Assembly (NCBI RefSeq): GCF_001618005.1
Contig: NZ_LQXA01000035.1
Span: 124,001 to 188,000 of the forward strand
Length of the DNA: 64,000 nt
Direction of reading: 5' to 3'
Source of the DNA: Clavibacter tessellarius
GTDB lineage: Bacteria; Actinomycetota; Actinomycetes; Actinomycetales; Microbacteriaceae
The translations under genes were made by a program, and so were the position numbers. Below the pieces are notes generated by a model, which saw only the letters and a list, made by a program, of their open reading frames with translations, ran no database searches and was not told the DNA's origin. This document shows, one piece after another, positions 31,947 through 44,043 of the stretch. Numbering within the stretch: the stretch's first letter is position 1; every line of letters begins with the position of its first letter.

Positions 31947-33541
31947 ACGCCCCGTCCGACACCCCCGACCCCGCCGACGGACGCCAGGAGGCCACCGGCT
32001 CCGCGACCGCGACGCCACTGACCCGGCCGGCCATGGGCGCGTCCCTGTTCTCGGACGTGCCGGGATCCACGGCCACGGACGCCGTGGTCGCGCGCACCCG
32101 GACGCGCACCCGCCGGGAGGCACCCGCCGTGGAGCCCGCGGCGGCGCCCGAGGCGGACGCAGCCGAGGCGGACGCGCCCGACGGGCCGGTCGCGGAGCCC
32201 GCCGAGCCCGAGGCCCGATCCCGCTCGTCCCGCGGTCGCGGCCGTCGCGCGTCCTCCGCTCCGGCCAGCGCGGCTCCGGAAGCCGAAGCCGCCGCCGACG
32301 CCCCGGATGCCCCCGCGCGCCCCGCCCTCCGCGAGGCCGCGGCGACGGGCGACCTCACGGTCATCGACACGCGCGAGGAGTACCTGCGCGCGGTCGAGGC
32401 CATCGCGGCCGGCACCGGACCCATCGCCGTCGACGCCGAGCGCGCCTCCGGCTTCCGCTACAGCCAGCGCGCCTACCTCATCCAGGTGTTCCGCCGCGGC
32501 GCCGGCACGTTCCTGTTCGACCCGCCGGCCGTCGGCTCGTTCGCCGAGCTCGACGCCGTGATCCGCGACGTCGAGTGGGTGCTGCACGCCGCGAGCCAGG
32601 ACCTCGCGTGCCTCCGCGAGGTCGGGCTGGATCCGCAGCGCATCTTCGACACGGAGCTCGCCTCGCGCCTCCTCGGACTGCCCCGCGTGGGCCTCGGCAC
32701 GGTGGTGGAGGAGCTGCTCGGGATCCACCTGGCCAAGGAGCACTCGGCGGCGGACTGGTCGACCCGGCCGCTCCCCCGCGCCTGGCTCGTGTACGCGGCG
32801 CTCGACGTGGAGCTGCTCGTCGACGTCCGCGACGAGATCGCCCGGCGCCTCGAGGAGCAGGGCAAGACGCGCATCGCCGAGCAGGAGTTCGCCGCGACGA
32901 TCGCCAAGGAGGCGAAGCCCGCGCGCGTCGAGCCGTGGCGTCGCCTCAGCGGACTGCACGGCGTCCGCGGCGGCCGCAACCTCGCCGTCGCCAAGGAGCT
33001 GTGGGAGGCCCGGGACGCGTACGCGCGCGAGGTCGACACGAGCCCCGGCCGCCTCGTCCCCGACGGCTCGCTCGTGGCCGTCGCGCGCGTGCTGCCGCAG
33101 TCCAAGCGCGACCTGGCGGCCGTCCGCGAGTTCTCGGGCCGGGCGAGCCGCAGCGAGATCGACCGGTGGTGGGCCGCGGTGGAGCGCGGGTTGGCGGCCA
33201 CGGAGTTCCCGTCCCTGCGCGGCACCGGCGAGTCGATGCCGCCCGCCAAGGCCTGGGCCGACAAGGACCCCGCCGCCGACCGCCGCCTCAAGCGCGCGCG
33301 TGCGGCCGTCCAGGACGTCGCGGACGGGATGTCCCTCCCGCAGGAGAACCTGGTGACGCCCGAGGTCCTCCGCCGCGTGGCCTGGACGCCGCCCGCCGAC
33401 CTCGCGCCCGAGGCCGTCGGCGAGGCGCTCGCGTCGTGGGGGGCGCGCCCCTGGCAGATCGAGGCGGCTGCGGCTGCGGTGGCCGCGGCCTTTGTCGATG
33501 CGGACCAAGAGGACGACGCACCCGACGACGGGGCCTCGTAG
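31943..33541 (+). CDS. rnd: Ribonuclease D with HRDC domain
   Basis: 532 residues by the GTG overlapping DUF3000. A long Ala/Pro/Glu/Arg-rich, probably disordered N-terminal extension covers about the first 130 residues. A DEDD exonuclease follows with IAVDAERASGFRYSQRAYLIQ (Exo I), HAASQDLACL (Exo II) and YAALDVELLVDV (Exo III). An HRDC domain lies at about 320-400. RNase D trims tRNA 3' ends. A GAAGGAG motif at 31905-31911 has no ATG/GTG/TTG in this frame at normal spacing, so translation is probably coupled to the DUF3000 gene. Confidence 0.92.
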   Translation: MNAPSDTPDPADGRQEATGSATATPLTRPAMGASLFSDVPGSTATDAVVARTRTRTRREAPAVEPAAAPEADAAEADAPDGPVAEPAEPEARSRSSRGRGRRASSAPASAAPEAEAAADAPDAPARPALREAAATGDLTVIDTREEYLRAVEAIAAGTGPIAVDAERASGFRYSQRAYLIQVFRRGAGTFLFDPPAVGSFAELDAVIRDVEWVLHAASQDLACLREVGLDPQRIFDTELASRLLGLPRVGLGTVVEELLGIHLAKEHSAADWSTRPLPRAWLVYAALDVELLVDVRDEIARRLEEQGKTRIAEQEFAATIAKEAKPARVEPWRRLSGLHGVRGGRNLAVAKELWEARDAYAREVDTSPGRLVPDGSLVAVARVLPQSKRDLAAVREFSGRASRSEIDRWWAAVERGLAATEFPSLRGTGESMPPAKAWADKDPAADRRLKRARAAVQDVADGMSLPQENLVTPEVLRRVAWTPPADLAPEAVGEALASWGARPWQIEAAAAAVAAAFVDADQEDDAPDDGAS

Positions 33542-33612
33542 GAACAGTCAACGGATTCGGCCCCCGTCCGGCTTCTTCCTAGGGTGGGGGAAATCGATGC
33601 GAGGAGGCGTCA

Positions 33613-34821
33613 GTGGTCGAGAGAGCCGAAGTCCATTTCGTGGACGGGGTCCGCACCCCGTTCGGGCGAGCGGGCGAGAAGGGCATGTACTGGCGGACCC
33701 GGGCCGACGACCTCGTCGTCAAGGCCATGATCGGGCTGCTGGAACGGAACCCGCAGGTCCCGAAGGACCGGATCGACGAGGTCGCCATCGCGGCCACGAC
33801 GCAGACGGGCGACCAGGGCCTCACGCTCGGGCGGACGGCGGCGCTGCTGGCCGGGCTCCCCCGTTCGGTTCCGGGCTTCGCCATCGACCGGATGTGCGCG
33901 GGCGCCATGACGAGCGTCACCGCGACGGCCGGCGGCATCGCCTTCGGCGCGTACGACCTCGCGATAGCCGGCGGCGTCGAGCACATGGGCCGCCACCCGA
34001 TGGGCTTCGACGCGGACCCGAACCCGCGCTTCCTCGCCGAGCGGCTCGTCAGCCAGGACGCCCTCAACATGGGCAACACGGCCGAGCGGATCCACGACCG
34101 CTTCCCGGCGCTCACCCGCGAGCGGGCCGACCGCTATGCGCTGGCCAGCCAGCAGAAGACCGCCCTCGCGTACGCGAACGGCGACATCCAGCCGGACCTC
34201 GTGCCCGTCGCGACTCGATCCGACCAGGGCTGGGGGCTCGCCACCCGCGACGAGGCGATGCGCCCCGAGACGACGCTCGAGGGCCTCGCCGGGCTCCGCA
34301 CCCCGTTCCGCCCGCACGGCCGCGTCACGGCCGGCAACTCGTCGGGCCTCAACGACGGCGCGACGGCCGCCCTGCTCGCGAGCGGCGACGCCGTCAAAGA
34401 GCTCGGCCTCGCCCCCAAGATGACGCTGGTGTCCTTCGCCTTCGCGGGCGTGGAGCCCGAGATCATGGGCATCGGACCCGTGCCGAGCACGGAGAAGGCG
34501 CTCCGCAAGGCCGGCCTCACGATCGACGACATCGGGCTCTTCGAGCTCAACGAGGCGTTCGCCATCCAGGTGCTCAGCCTGCTCGACCACTTCGGGATCG
34601 ACGACGCCGATCCGCGCGTCAACGAGTACGGCGGCGCCATCGCCGTCGGCCACCCGCTCGCGTCCAGCGGCGTCCGGCTGATGAACCAGCTCGCGCGCCA
34701 GTTCGAGCAGCACCCGGAGGTCCGCTACGGCCTCACGGCGATGTGCGTCGGCCTCGGCCAGGGCGGCAGCGTCATCTGGGAGAACCCGCACTTCACCGGC
34801 AAGAGGAAGAGGAACAAGTGA
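33613..34821 (+). CDS. fadA: Acetyl-CoA acyltransferase (3-ketoacyl-CoA thiolase)
   Basis: 402 residues, GTG with GAGGAGG upstream. Thiolase catalytic elements are present: the acylated Cys95 in IDRMCAGAMTS, the His motifs in NEAFAIQ and GGAIAVGHPLASSG, and the second Cys in TAMCVGLGQGGS. It performs the last step of beta-oxidation, releasing acetyl-CoA. The stop overlaps fadB by 4 bases, so the two enzymes are made together and probably form the trifunctional complex. A possible -10 TAGGGT lies at 33580-33585. Confidence 0.95.
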   Translation: MVERAEVHFVDGVRTPFGRAGEKGMYWRTRADDLVVKAMIGLLERNPQVPKDRIDEVAIAATTQTGDQGLTLGRTAALLAGLPRSVPGFAIDRMCAGAMTSVTATAGGIAFGAYDLAIAGGVEHMGRHPMGFDADPNPRFLAERLVSQDALNMGNTAERIHDRFPALTRERADRYALASQQKTALAYANGDIQPDLVPVATRSDQGWGLATRDEAMRPETTLEGLAGLRTPFRPHGRVTAGNSSGLNDGATAALLASGDAVKELGLAPKMTLVSFAFAGVEPEIMGIGPVPSTEKALRKAGLTIDDIGLFELNEAFAIQVLSLLDHFGIDDADPRVNEYGGAIAVGHPLASSGVRLMNQLARQFEQHPEVRYGLTAMCVGLGQGGSVIWENPHFTGKRKRNK

Positions 34822-36947
34822 CCGACACCAGCCGCTTCCGGGAGCTCGTGGCGCTCGATCCCGACGAGGTCGTCACGCACTCGTTCGTCCGCGACGTCCA
34901 CCTGCCCTCCGGCGGCGTGCTCGCGCTCGTCACGCTCGACAACGGGCGCGACCACACCCGGCCGTCCACGCTCGGGCCGGCCACGCTGCTGGAGCTCGCC
35001 GATGTGCTCGACCGCCTCACGGTGCGCGCGGCCGCCGGGGAGATCCGCGGCGTCGCGATCACCGGCAAGCCGTTCATCCTCGCCGCGGGCGCCGACCTCA
35101 GCAAGGTCGGCGAGATCCCCAGCCGCGAGGTCGGTCGTCAGATGGCGCAGCTCGGGCACGACACCCTCGGACGGCTGCACCGGCTCGGCGTGCCGTCGTT
35201 CACGTTCGTCAACGGTCTCGCGCTCGGCGGCGGGCTCGAGATCGGGCTGAACTCCGACTACCGCACGGTCGACGAGTCGGTGCCGGCGGTCGCGCTGCCC
35301 GAGGTGTTCCTCGGCATCATCCCCGGCTGGGGCGGGGCATGGCTGCTGCCGAACCTCATCGGCATCGAGAACGCCCTGAAGGTGATCATCGAGAACCCGC
35401 TCAAGAACAACCGCACGCTGAAGGCGGAGGACGTCATGGAGCTCGGCATCGCCGACGCGTCGTTCCCGTCCGCGTCGTTCCTCGAGCAGTCGATCCGCTG
35501 GGCCGACGGCGTCATCTCGGGCGCCATCGAGGTGAAGCGCCCGAACGCGCCGGGGCGCCTCGAGCGCATCGCCAAGTGGGACGTCGCCATCGGCATCGCC
35601 CGGAAGTCCCTCGAGCAGCGGATCGGCACGGTCGCGCTCTCGCCGTACCGGGCGCTCGACCTGCTCCAGGGGGCGAAGCGCAGCACCCGCGAGGAGGGGT
35701 TCGCCGCGGAGGACGAGGCCCTCGCGGACCTCATCTCGGGCGACCAGTTCCGCGCGAGCATCTACGCGTTCGACCTCGTGCAGAAGCGCGCCAAGCGGCC
35801 CGCGGGAGCGCCGGACAAGGACCTCGCGCGTCCGGTCACCAAGGTCGGCGTGGTCGGCGCCGGGCTCATGGCCTCGCAGTTCGCCCTCCTGTTCGTGCGT
35901 CGGCTGCAGGTCCCCGTCGTGATCACCGACCTCGACCAGGCGCGCGTCGACGCGGGCGTCGCCGGCATCCACGGCGAGATCCGGAAGCTGGCCGAGAAGG
36001 GTCGCGTCTCCCCCGACGAGGCCAACCGGCTCACGGCGCTCATCACGGGGACGACCGACAAGGCCGACTTCGCCGACGCGGACTGGGTCATCGAGGCCGT
36101 CTTCGAGGAGCTCGGCGTGAAGCAGGCCGTGTTCGCGGAGATCGAGCAGCACGTCTCCGAGACGGCGATCCTCGCGACGAACACGTCGAGCCTCTCGGTG
36201 GAGCGCATCGGCGAGCGGCTCGCGCACCCGGAGCGGCTCGTGGGCTTCCACTTCTTCAACCCGGTGGCGGTCATGCCGCTCATCGAGGTCGTGCGGACGC
36301 CGCAGACCACGGACGAAGCGCTCTCGACGGCGATGCAGGTCGCGAGGAAGCTCAAGAAGAACGCCGTGATCACCCGCGACACCCCGGGGTTCGTGGTCAA
36401 CCGGATCCTGGCCAAGGTCCTCGGCGAGGCCATGCACGCGGTGGACACGGGCACGCCGTTCGAGGTCGTCGACCGGTCGCTCGCGCCGTTCGGCCTGCCG
36501 ATGACGCCCTTCGAGCTGCTCGAGCTCGTGGGCCTCAAGGTCGGCGCGCACGTGCTCGACACGCACCACGCGGCCTTCCCCGACCGGTTCTTCGAGAGCC
36601 CGAACCTGCACCGGCTCGCGGACCTCGGCCGCATCTACGCGCGCGACGCGAAGGGACGGCCGACGGGCTTCGACAAGGAGGCGGTGCGGATCGTCAAGGG
36701 CGGCAAGTCGCCCATGACGGCCGAGGAGATCCGCGAGCGGGTCGAGACCGGCCTCGCGGACGAGGTGCACCGCATGCTGCAGGACGACGTGGTGCACGCG
36801 GCCGAGGACATCGACCTGTGCCTCATCCTGGGCGCCGGCTACCCGTTCCAGATGGGCGGCCTCACGCCCTACCTCGACCGGGTCGGCGCGAGCGAGCGCG
36901 CGTTCGGCACGACCTTCCACCAGCCGGCGATCCGCGGCGTCGCGTAG
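34818..36947 (+). CDS. fadB: 3-hydroxyacyl-CoA dehydrogenase / enoyl-CoA hydratase fusion
   Basis: 709 residues. The N-terminal crotonase half has FILAAGADLSKV, GLALGGGLEIGLNSDYRTV and LPEVFLGIIPGWGGAWLLP. The dehydrogenase half opens with the NAD-binding VGVVGAGLMASQFALLF and contains HFFNPVAVMPLIEVVRT. Two 3HCDH C-terminal domains follow. It carries hydration and oxidation in fatty-acid beta-oxidation; the product is cleaved by the thiolase encoded just upstream. In the NAD-binding motif the usual GxMGxGIA tail reads GLMASQFA, a variation also found in actinobacterial homologues. Confidence 0.95.
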   Translation: MTDTSRFRELVALDPDEVVTHSFVRDVHLPSGGVLALVTLDNGRDHTRPSTLGPATLLELADVLDRLTVRAAAGEIRGVAITGKPFILAAGADLSKVGEIPSREVGRQMAQLGHDTLGRLHRLGVPSFTFVNGLALGGGLEIGLNSDYRTVDESVPAVALPEVFLGIIPGWGGAWLLPNLIGIENALKVIIENPLKNNRTLKAEDVMELGIADASFPSASFLEQSIRWADGVISGAIEVKRPNAPGRLERIAKWDVAIGIARKSLEQRIGTVALSPYRALDLLQGAKRSTREEGFAAEDEALADLISGDQFRASIYAFDLVQKRAKRPAGAPDKDLARPVTKVGVVGAGLMASQFALLFVRRLQVPVVITDLDQARVDAGVAGIHGEIRKLAEKGRVSPDEANRLTALITGTTDKADFADADWVIEAVFEELGVKQAVFAEIEQHVSETAILATNTSSLSVERIGERLAHPERLVGFHFFNPVAVMPLIEVVRTPQTTDEALSTAMQVARKLKKNAVITRDTPGFVVNRILAKVLGEAMHAVDTGTPFEVVDRSLAPFGLPMTPFELLELVGLKVGAHVLDTHHAAFPDRFFESPNLHRLADLGRIYARDAKGRPTGFDKEAVRIVKGGKSPMTAEEIRERVETGLADEVHRMLQDDVVHAAEDIDLCLILGAGYPFQMGGLTPYLDRVGASERAFGTTFHQPAIRGVA

Positions 36948-36959
36948 CGCGACACCGCA

Positions 36960-36998
36960 CGACGGAGGGCCCGGCCGCGACGGCCGGGCCCTCCGTCG
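36960..36998. terminator. Bidirectional terminator between fadB and dxs
   Basis: A perfect 18-bp stem (36960-36977 with 36981-36998) around a CGA loop, between convergent genes. It is the longest uninterrupted stem in the window. Confidence 0.85.
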
Positions 36999-37010
36999 TC
37001 GTGCTGCGGC

Positions 37011-38963
37011 CTACGGCTGCTCGTCGTCCTCCGGGGCCACGGACACGCGGTCGGCATCCTCGCGCAGGGGCCGGGCGGCCGGCACGCGGCTGCCGAGGAC
37101 CTGCGCCACCACGTCGCGCGCGATGTGCTGCGGCGTCAGGCCGACGCGCTCGAGGATCTCCGCGCGGCTGGCGTGGTCGAGGAACTCGTCCGGGAGCCCC
37201 AGCTCGGTCACGCCCGTGTCGATGCCGGCCTCCCGGAGGTCCTGGCGGATCCGGGTGCCGATGCCGCCGACGACCACGCCGTCCTCGATGGTCACGACCA
37301 GGCGGTGGGCGCCGCCGAGCTCGACGACGCTCCGCGGCACCGGGACGACCCAGCGGGGGTCCACGACGGTCGCGCCGATGCCCTGGGCCTGGAGCCGCTC
37401 GGCGACCTCGATGCCCATGGCCGCCATCGGACCCACGGTCACGATGAGGACGTCCTTCGCCTCCGACTCGTGCAGCACGTCCACGCCGTCGTCGAGGCGC
37501 CGCAGGGCATCGATCTCGTCGCCGACGACGCCCTTGGAGAAGCGCACGACGGTGGGCGCGTCGTCCACCTTCACGGCCTCGCCCAGCTCCTCGCGGAGGC
37601 GCGTCGCGTCCCGCGGGGCGCTCAGGCGGATGTGCGGCACGATCTGCAGCAGGGCGAGGTCCCACATGCCGTGGTGGCTGGGTCCGTCCGGACCGGTCAC
37701 GCCCGCCCGGTCGAGCACGAAGGTCACGCCGGCGCGGTGCAGGGCGACGTCCATGAGGACCTGGTCGAAGGCCCGGTTGACGAAGGTCGCGTAGAGCGCG
37801 ACGACGGGGTGGAGGCCGCCGAACGCGAGGCCGGCGGCGCTCGTCACCGCGTGCTGCTCGGCGATGCCCACGTCGTGGACGCGGTCGGGGTGCTTCTCGG
37901 CGAACTTGTGGAGGCCCACGGGGCGCAGCATGGCGGCCGTGATGCCGACGATGCGCGGGTCCTCGTCGGCGAGGGCGAGGATCTCGTCCGCGAAGACGCT
38001 CGTCCAGCTCGCGGCCTGCGCGGCGTCGATCGGCTCCCCCGTCTCGGGGTCGATCTGGCCGACGGCGTGGAACTGGTCGGCCACGTCCCGGCGCGCCGGC
38101 TCGTAGCCGCGGCCCTTCTCCGTGATGGCGTGCACGATGACCGGGGCGCCGTAGTCGCGCGCCTGCTGGAGCGCCTCCTCCATGGCCTGCTGGTCGTGCC
38201 CGTCGATGGGCCCCAGGTACTTGATGTCGAGGTTGGAGTAGAGCGCCTCGTTGTCCGTGACGCGCGTGAGGAATCCGTGCAGGCCGCCGCGGAGCCCGCG
38301 GTAGAGGCTGTCCCCCGGCGCCCCGAAGACCCCGAACACGCGCTGGCTCGTCTCGTAGAGGCCGCGGTAGGTGCGGCGCGTGCGCACCGTGTTGAGGAAC
38401 CGCGCCATGCCGCCGATCGTCGGGGCGTAGGAGCGGCCGTTGTCGTTGACGACGATGATGAGCTTGCGCGTGTTGTCGTCGGAGATGTTGTTGAGCGCCT
38501 CCCACGTCATGCCGCCCGTGAGGGCCCCGTCGCCCACGACCGCGACCACGTGCCGGTCGGTCTGCCCGGTGATCCCGAAGGCCCGGGAGATGCCGTCCGC
38601 CCAGCTCAGCGAGCTGGACGCGTGCGAGCTCTCGACGATGTCGTGCTCGGACTCCGACCGCTGCGGGTAGCCGGCGAGGCCCCCGGACGCGCGGAGCCGG
38701 CTGAAGTCCTGGCGGCCCGTCACGAGCTTGTGCACGTACGACTGGTGCCCGGTGTCGAAGACGATCGCGTCCTTCGGCGAGTCGAAGACCCGGTGGATCG
38801 CGAGGGTCGTCTCCACGACACCGAGGTTCGGGCCCAGGTGGCCGCCGGTCTTGGACACCTCCGCGACCAGGAACTGCCGGATCTCCACGGCGAGCTCGAG
38901 CATCTGCCCGGGGCTCAGCCGGTCCAGGTCACGGGGTCCCGTGATGGTCTCGAGGATTCCCAT
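37011..38963 (-). CDS. dxs: 1-deoxy-D-xylulose-5-phosphate synthase
   Basis: 650 residues from the ATG at 38963. Thiamine-diphosphate enzyme signatures: GHLGPNLGVVE at the N-terminus, GDGALTGGMTWEALNNI (TPP/Mg motif), then the transketolase pyrimidine-binding domain with DVGIAEQHAVTSAAGLA and DRAGVTGPDGPSHHG. It makes DXP from pyruvate and glyceraldehyde-3-phosphate, committing carbon to isoprenoids and to thiamine/pyridoxal. GGAAGG lies upstream of the ATG. An in-frame start further upstream would add 24 unconserved residues and is not preferred. Confidence 0.96.
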   Translation of the reverse strand: MGILETITGPRDLDRLSPGQMLELAVEIRQFLVAEVSKTGGHLGPNLGVVETTLAIHRVFDSPKDAIVFDTGHQSYVHKLVTGRQDFSRLRASGGLAGYPQRSESEHDIVESSHASSSLSWADGISRAFGITGQTDRHVVAVVGDGALTGGMTWEALNNISDDNTRKLIIVVNDNGRSYAPTIGGMARFLNTVRTRRTYRGLYETSQRVFGVFGAPGDSLYRGLRGGLHGFLTRVTDNEALYSNLDIKYLGPIDGHDQQAMEEALQQARDYGAPVIVHAITEKGRGYEPARRDVADQFHAVGQIDPETGEPIDAAQAASWTSVFADEILALADEDPRIVGITAAMLRPVGLHKFAEKHPDRVHDVGIAEQHAVTSAAGLAFGGLHPVVALYATFVNRAFDQVLMDVALHRAGVTFVLDRAGVTGPDGPSHHGMWDLALLQIVPHIRLSAPRDATRLREELGEAVKVDDAPTVVRFSKGVVGDEIDALRRLDDGVDVLHESEAKDVLIVTVGPMAAMGIEVAERLQAQGIGATVVDPRWVVPVPRSVVELGGAHRLVVTIEDGVVVGGIGTRIRQDLREAGIDTGVTELGLPDEFLDHASRAEILERVGLTPQHIARDVVAQVLGSRVPAARPLREDADRVSVAPEDDEQP

Positions 38964-39010
38964 GCTGACCGCCTTCCCTCGGACGCCATGTCGCGACGTC
39001 CGCCTCATCG

Positions 39011-39016
39011 AGTGTA
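39011..39016 (-). promoter_or_regulatory. -10 box of dxs
   Basis: TACACT on the minus strand fits TANNNT, about 48 bases before the dxs ATG. A TTCGTG hexamer lies 16 bases upstream. Confidence 0.35.
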
Positions 39017-39037
39017 CGCAGGGCCCTGCATGCACGA

Positions 39038-39067
39038 AGGAGGCCGGGCGTCGCCGCCCGGCCTCCT
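39038..39067 (-). terminator. Terminator of acnA
   Basis: A perfect 13-bp stem (39038-39050 with 39055-39067) with a TCGC loop, 11 bases after the acnA stop codon. Confidence 0.8.
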
Positions 39068-39077
39068 CAGCCTCCTG

Positions 39078-41891
<2,814 letters not shown>

Positions 41892-42026
41892 GTGGCCCTC
41901 TTCCCTCGCTGGATGGGCGCGGAACCCGCGTTCCGCCCGTCATCCGATCTTGGTCGCCCGCCGCGGCCGGGTCCAGTAAGGCGACCCTGAGCGGGCGCGC
42001 CGACGCGGGCGGGGACGGCGTCGATG

Positions 42027-42044
42027 TATCTCGACGTCGAGATA
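42027..42044. promoter_or_regulatory. 18-bp perfect palindrome upstream of acnA
   Basis: TATCTCGAC-GTCGAGATA is fully symmetrical. The TCTCGA-N2-TCGAGA form resembles operators of urate/aconitate-responsive MarR proteins (UrtR/TamR type); that resemblance is from memory. Confidence 0.6.
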
Positions 42045-42104
42045 AACGTATCACCGCCTCGACCGGTCGTCGCCGCGGCGCGCGCGGGCGGGACGGGTCT
42101 CGCG

Positions 42105-42878
42105 TCAGGCGGCCGGGGAGGCCGAGCGGTCGGCCGCGTACACCGCGCGGACGAAGAGCCACGAGAGCACGAGCAGCACGCCGTAGAGCGGCGTGCCCAT
42201 CACGAGGCGAGCGACGCCCAGCGCGTCGATCGCGTCGGCGAGGTAGAGCGGGAGCTGCACCGCGAGGCGGAGGCCGAAGAACGCGACCCACACGAGCGTG
42301 AGGAGCCGGAGCGCGCGGGACTTCCGCCGGTCGCCTCGCCAGGCGGTGCCGTCCCCCATGAGGAAGCCGACGGCGACGCCGACGAGCGGCCAGCCGACGA
42401 CGACCGACACGAGCAGCACGGTGAAGTAGGCCCCGTTGGTCCAGAGGCCGAGGGCGTAGAAGTCGCGCCCCTCCCCGGACCGCAGGGCGAGGACGGCGGA
42501 GATCACGATGCCGACGAGGCCGCCGACCGCGGGGGCGACGGCCGAGCGCTGGACGAGGCGGGCGATGACCGCCACGACCGCGACGCCGACCGGGACGGCG
42601 ACCGACAGCACGATGTCGCGCGTGAGCGTGAAGGCGACGAGGAAGAGGAGGCCGGGCACGATCGCCTCGAGGACGCCGCGGACGCCGCCCATCGCGCCGA
42701 TCAGGGCGGAGGGCGTCATCGGCTCGCCGCGCGCGGCCTGGCCGAGCCCGGCGCGCTCGGCGGCCTGGGCCATGCTCGCGCCGAGCGCCTCGCCCGCAGC
42801 CGGAGCGGCGGGACCCTGCTGCTCGGACCCGGCGTCGGCTGGCGCGCCCGGCCGGCGCGGCTCGTCGCCCGCCGTCAC
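42105..42878 (-). CDS. DUF3159 domain-containing membrane protein
   Basis: 257 residues, GTG start. The N-terminal 50 residues are Ala/Pro/Gly-rich. The rest is the actinobacterial DUF3159 membrane domain, with MGGVRGVLEAIVPGLLFLVAF and about six transmembrane segments. The conserved cytoplasmic loop RGDRRKSRALRLLTLVWVAFFGLRLAVQLPLY is present. The function is unknown. It starts 3 bases after the DUF3710 stop, so it belongs to the dut-DUF3710-DUF3159 operon, a common actinobacterial arrangement. Confidence 0.85.
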   Translation of the reverse strand: MTAGDEPRRPGAPADAGSEQQGPAAPAAGEALGASMAQAAERAGLGQAARGEPMTPSALIGAMGGVRGVLEAIVPGLLFLVAFTLTRDIVLSVAVPVGVAVVAVIARLVQRSAVAPAVGGLVGIVISAVLALRSGEGRDFYALGLWTNGAYFTVLLVSVVVGWPLVGVAVGFLMGDGTAWRGDRRKSRALRLLTLVWVAFFGLRLAVQLPLYLADAIDALGVARLVMGTPLYGVLLVLSWLFVRAVYAADRSASPAA

Positions 42879-42880
42879 GC

Positions 42881-43570
42881 TCAGGAACCCAGCGCCGGGG
42901 CCGGGGCCTCGCCGGCGGGTGCCGCGCCCGACGTGGTGCCGACCTGCGCGGCCGGCATCTTCAGGGGGATGAGGTCGCGCGGGGGCATCGGCGAGGATCC
43001 GCGGACCACGACGACGCTGCGGAACAGGTCCTCGACGGCGGCGGCCGCCTCGGGGTCGGACACGGCGCGGCCGGTGATGACGCCGCGCAGGAACCAGCGC
43101 GGACCGTCGACGCCGATGAAGCGCGCGTCGCGGGTGGTCGCCGCCGGCTGGCCCGGCTGCGGGACGACGGGGATGACCGCGTGCAGCTCGGGGCCGAACG
43201 GACCGTCGGCGAGGCGCGTGGTGCCGCCCTGCTTCTGGATCTGCTCCCCGATCGTCGTGCGGATCTCATGCCACAGGCCGCTCGAGCGCGGCGCCGCGAA
43301 GGGCTGCACCTGGAGGCTGGACTCGGCGAAGTCGAGCCCGACGGCGACGACCTGCTGCGTGCCCTCGGCCACCTCCAGACGGAGGTGCAGGCCCTCGCGC
43401 GGCAGGATCTTGATGCCGCCGAGGTCGACATAGGGACGGACCGGGTTCGCCTCGGTCTCGTCGAGCGGCCCCTCGTCGGCCCGGTCGTCGGGCGCGGACT
43501 TCGCGTCGAGGACGTGCTCGGCCTCGTCCGCGACCGTGTCGTCGGGCTGGTCGGTGGTGTCGTCGGTCAT
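42881..43570 (-). CDS. DUF3710 domain-containing protein
   Basis: 229 residues, ATG with CAGGAG 8 bases upstream. An acidic N-terminus (DDTTDQPDDTVADEAEHVLD) precedes the DUF3710 domain: PYVDLGGIKILPREGLHLRLEV, SSLQVQPFAAPRSSGLWHEIR and DGPRWFLRGVITG. The function is unknown; the domain is confined to actinobacteria. It overlaps the dut stop by 4 bases and is followed directly by the DUF3159 gene, so the three are expressed together. Confidence 0.87.
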   Translation of the reverse strand: MTDDTTDQPDDTVADEAEHVLDAKSAPDDRADEGPLDETEANPVRPYVDLGGIKILPREGLHLRLEVAEGTQQVVAVGLDFAESSLQVQPFAAPRSSGLWHEIRTTIGEQIQKQGGTTRLADGPFGPELHAVIPVVPQPGQPAATTRDARFIGVDGPRWFLRGVITGRAVSDPEAAAAVEDLFRSVVVVRGSSPMPPRDLIPLKMPAAQVGTTSGAAPAGEAPAPALGS

Positions 43571-44037
43571 GTTCGGTCTCCTGACTCTCGGGCGGGGAGG
43601 GCGCCGGTGCCCGTGGAGCCGAAGCCCCCCGAGCCGCGGTGGCTCCCGGGCAGCTTCTCCACGGGCACGAAGCGCACCCGGCTGACCGGCATGACGACGA
43701 CCTGCGCGATGCGGTCGCCGACCGCGACATCGTACGCGTGGTCGGCGTCGGTGTTGAGGAGCGTCACCCGGATCTCGCCGCGGTAGCCCGCGTCGACGGT
43801 GCCGGGCGCGTTGACGATGGTGATGCCGTGGCGTGCCGCGAGCCCGCTGCGCGGAAGCACGAAGGCGGCGTGGCCGTCCGGGAGGGCGATCGAGACTCCC
43901 GTGCCGACGGTGGCCCGCCGACCGGGCTCGAGGCGCACGGCCTCCGCGCTCACGAGGTCGGCACCGGCGTCGCCGGGGTGCGCGTAGGCGGGGATCGGGG
44001 CGTCGCCCGCGATGAGGACGTCGACGGGATCGGGCAC
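43567..44037 (-). CDS. dut: Deoxyuridine 5'-triphosphate nucleotidohydrolase
   Basis: 156 residues. All five trimeric dUTPase motifs are present: HPGDAGADLVS, PRSGLAARHGI, GTVDAGYRGEI, VGDRIAQVVV and the C-terminal arm RGSGGFGSTG. It removes dUTP and supplies dUMP for thymidylate synthesis. The GTG start has no ribosome site, and a TAGCCT -10 box lies 6 bases upstream, so the mRNA is probably leaderless. It heads the operon with DUF3710 and DUF3159. Confidence 0.96.
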   Translation of the reverse strand: MPDPVDVLIAGDAPIPAYAHPGDAGADLVSAEAVRLEPGRRATVGTGVSIALPDGHAAFVLPRSGLAARHGITIVNAPGTVDAGYRGEIRVTLLNTDADHAYDVAVGDRIAQVVVMPVSRVRFVPVEKLPGSHRGSGGFGSTGTGALPARESGDRT

Positions 44038-44043
44038 GGTGAG

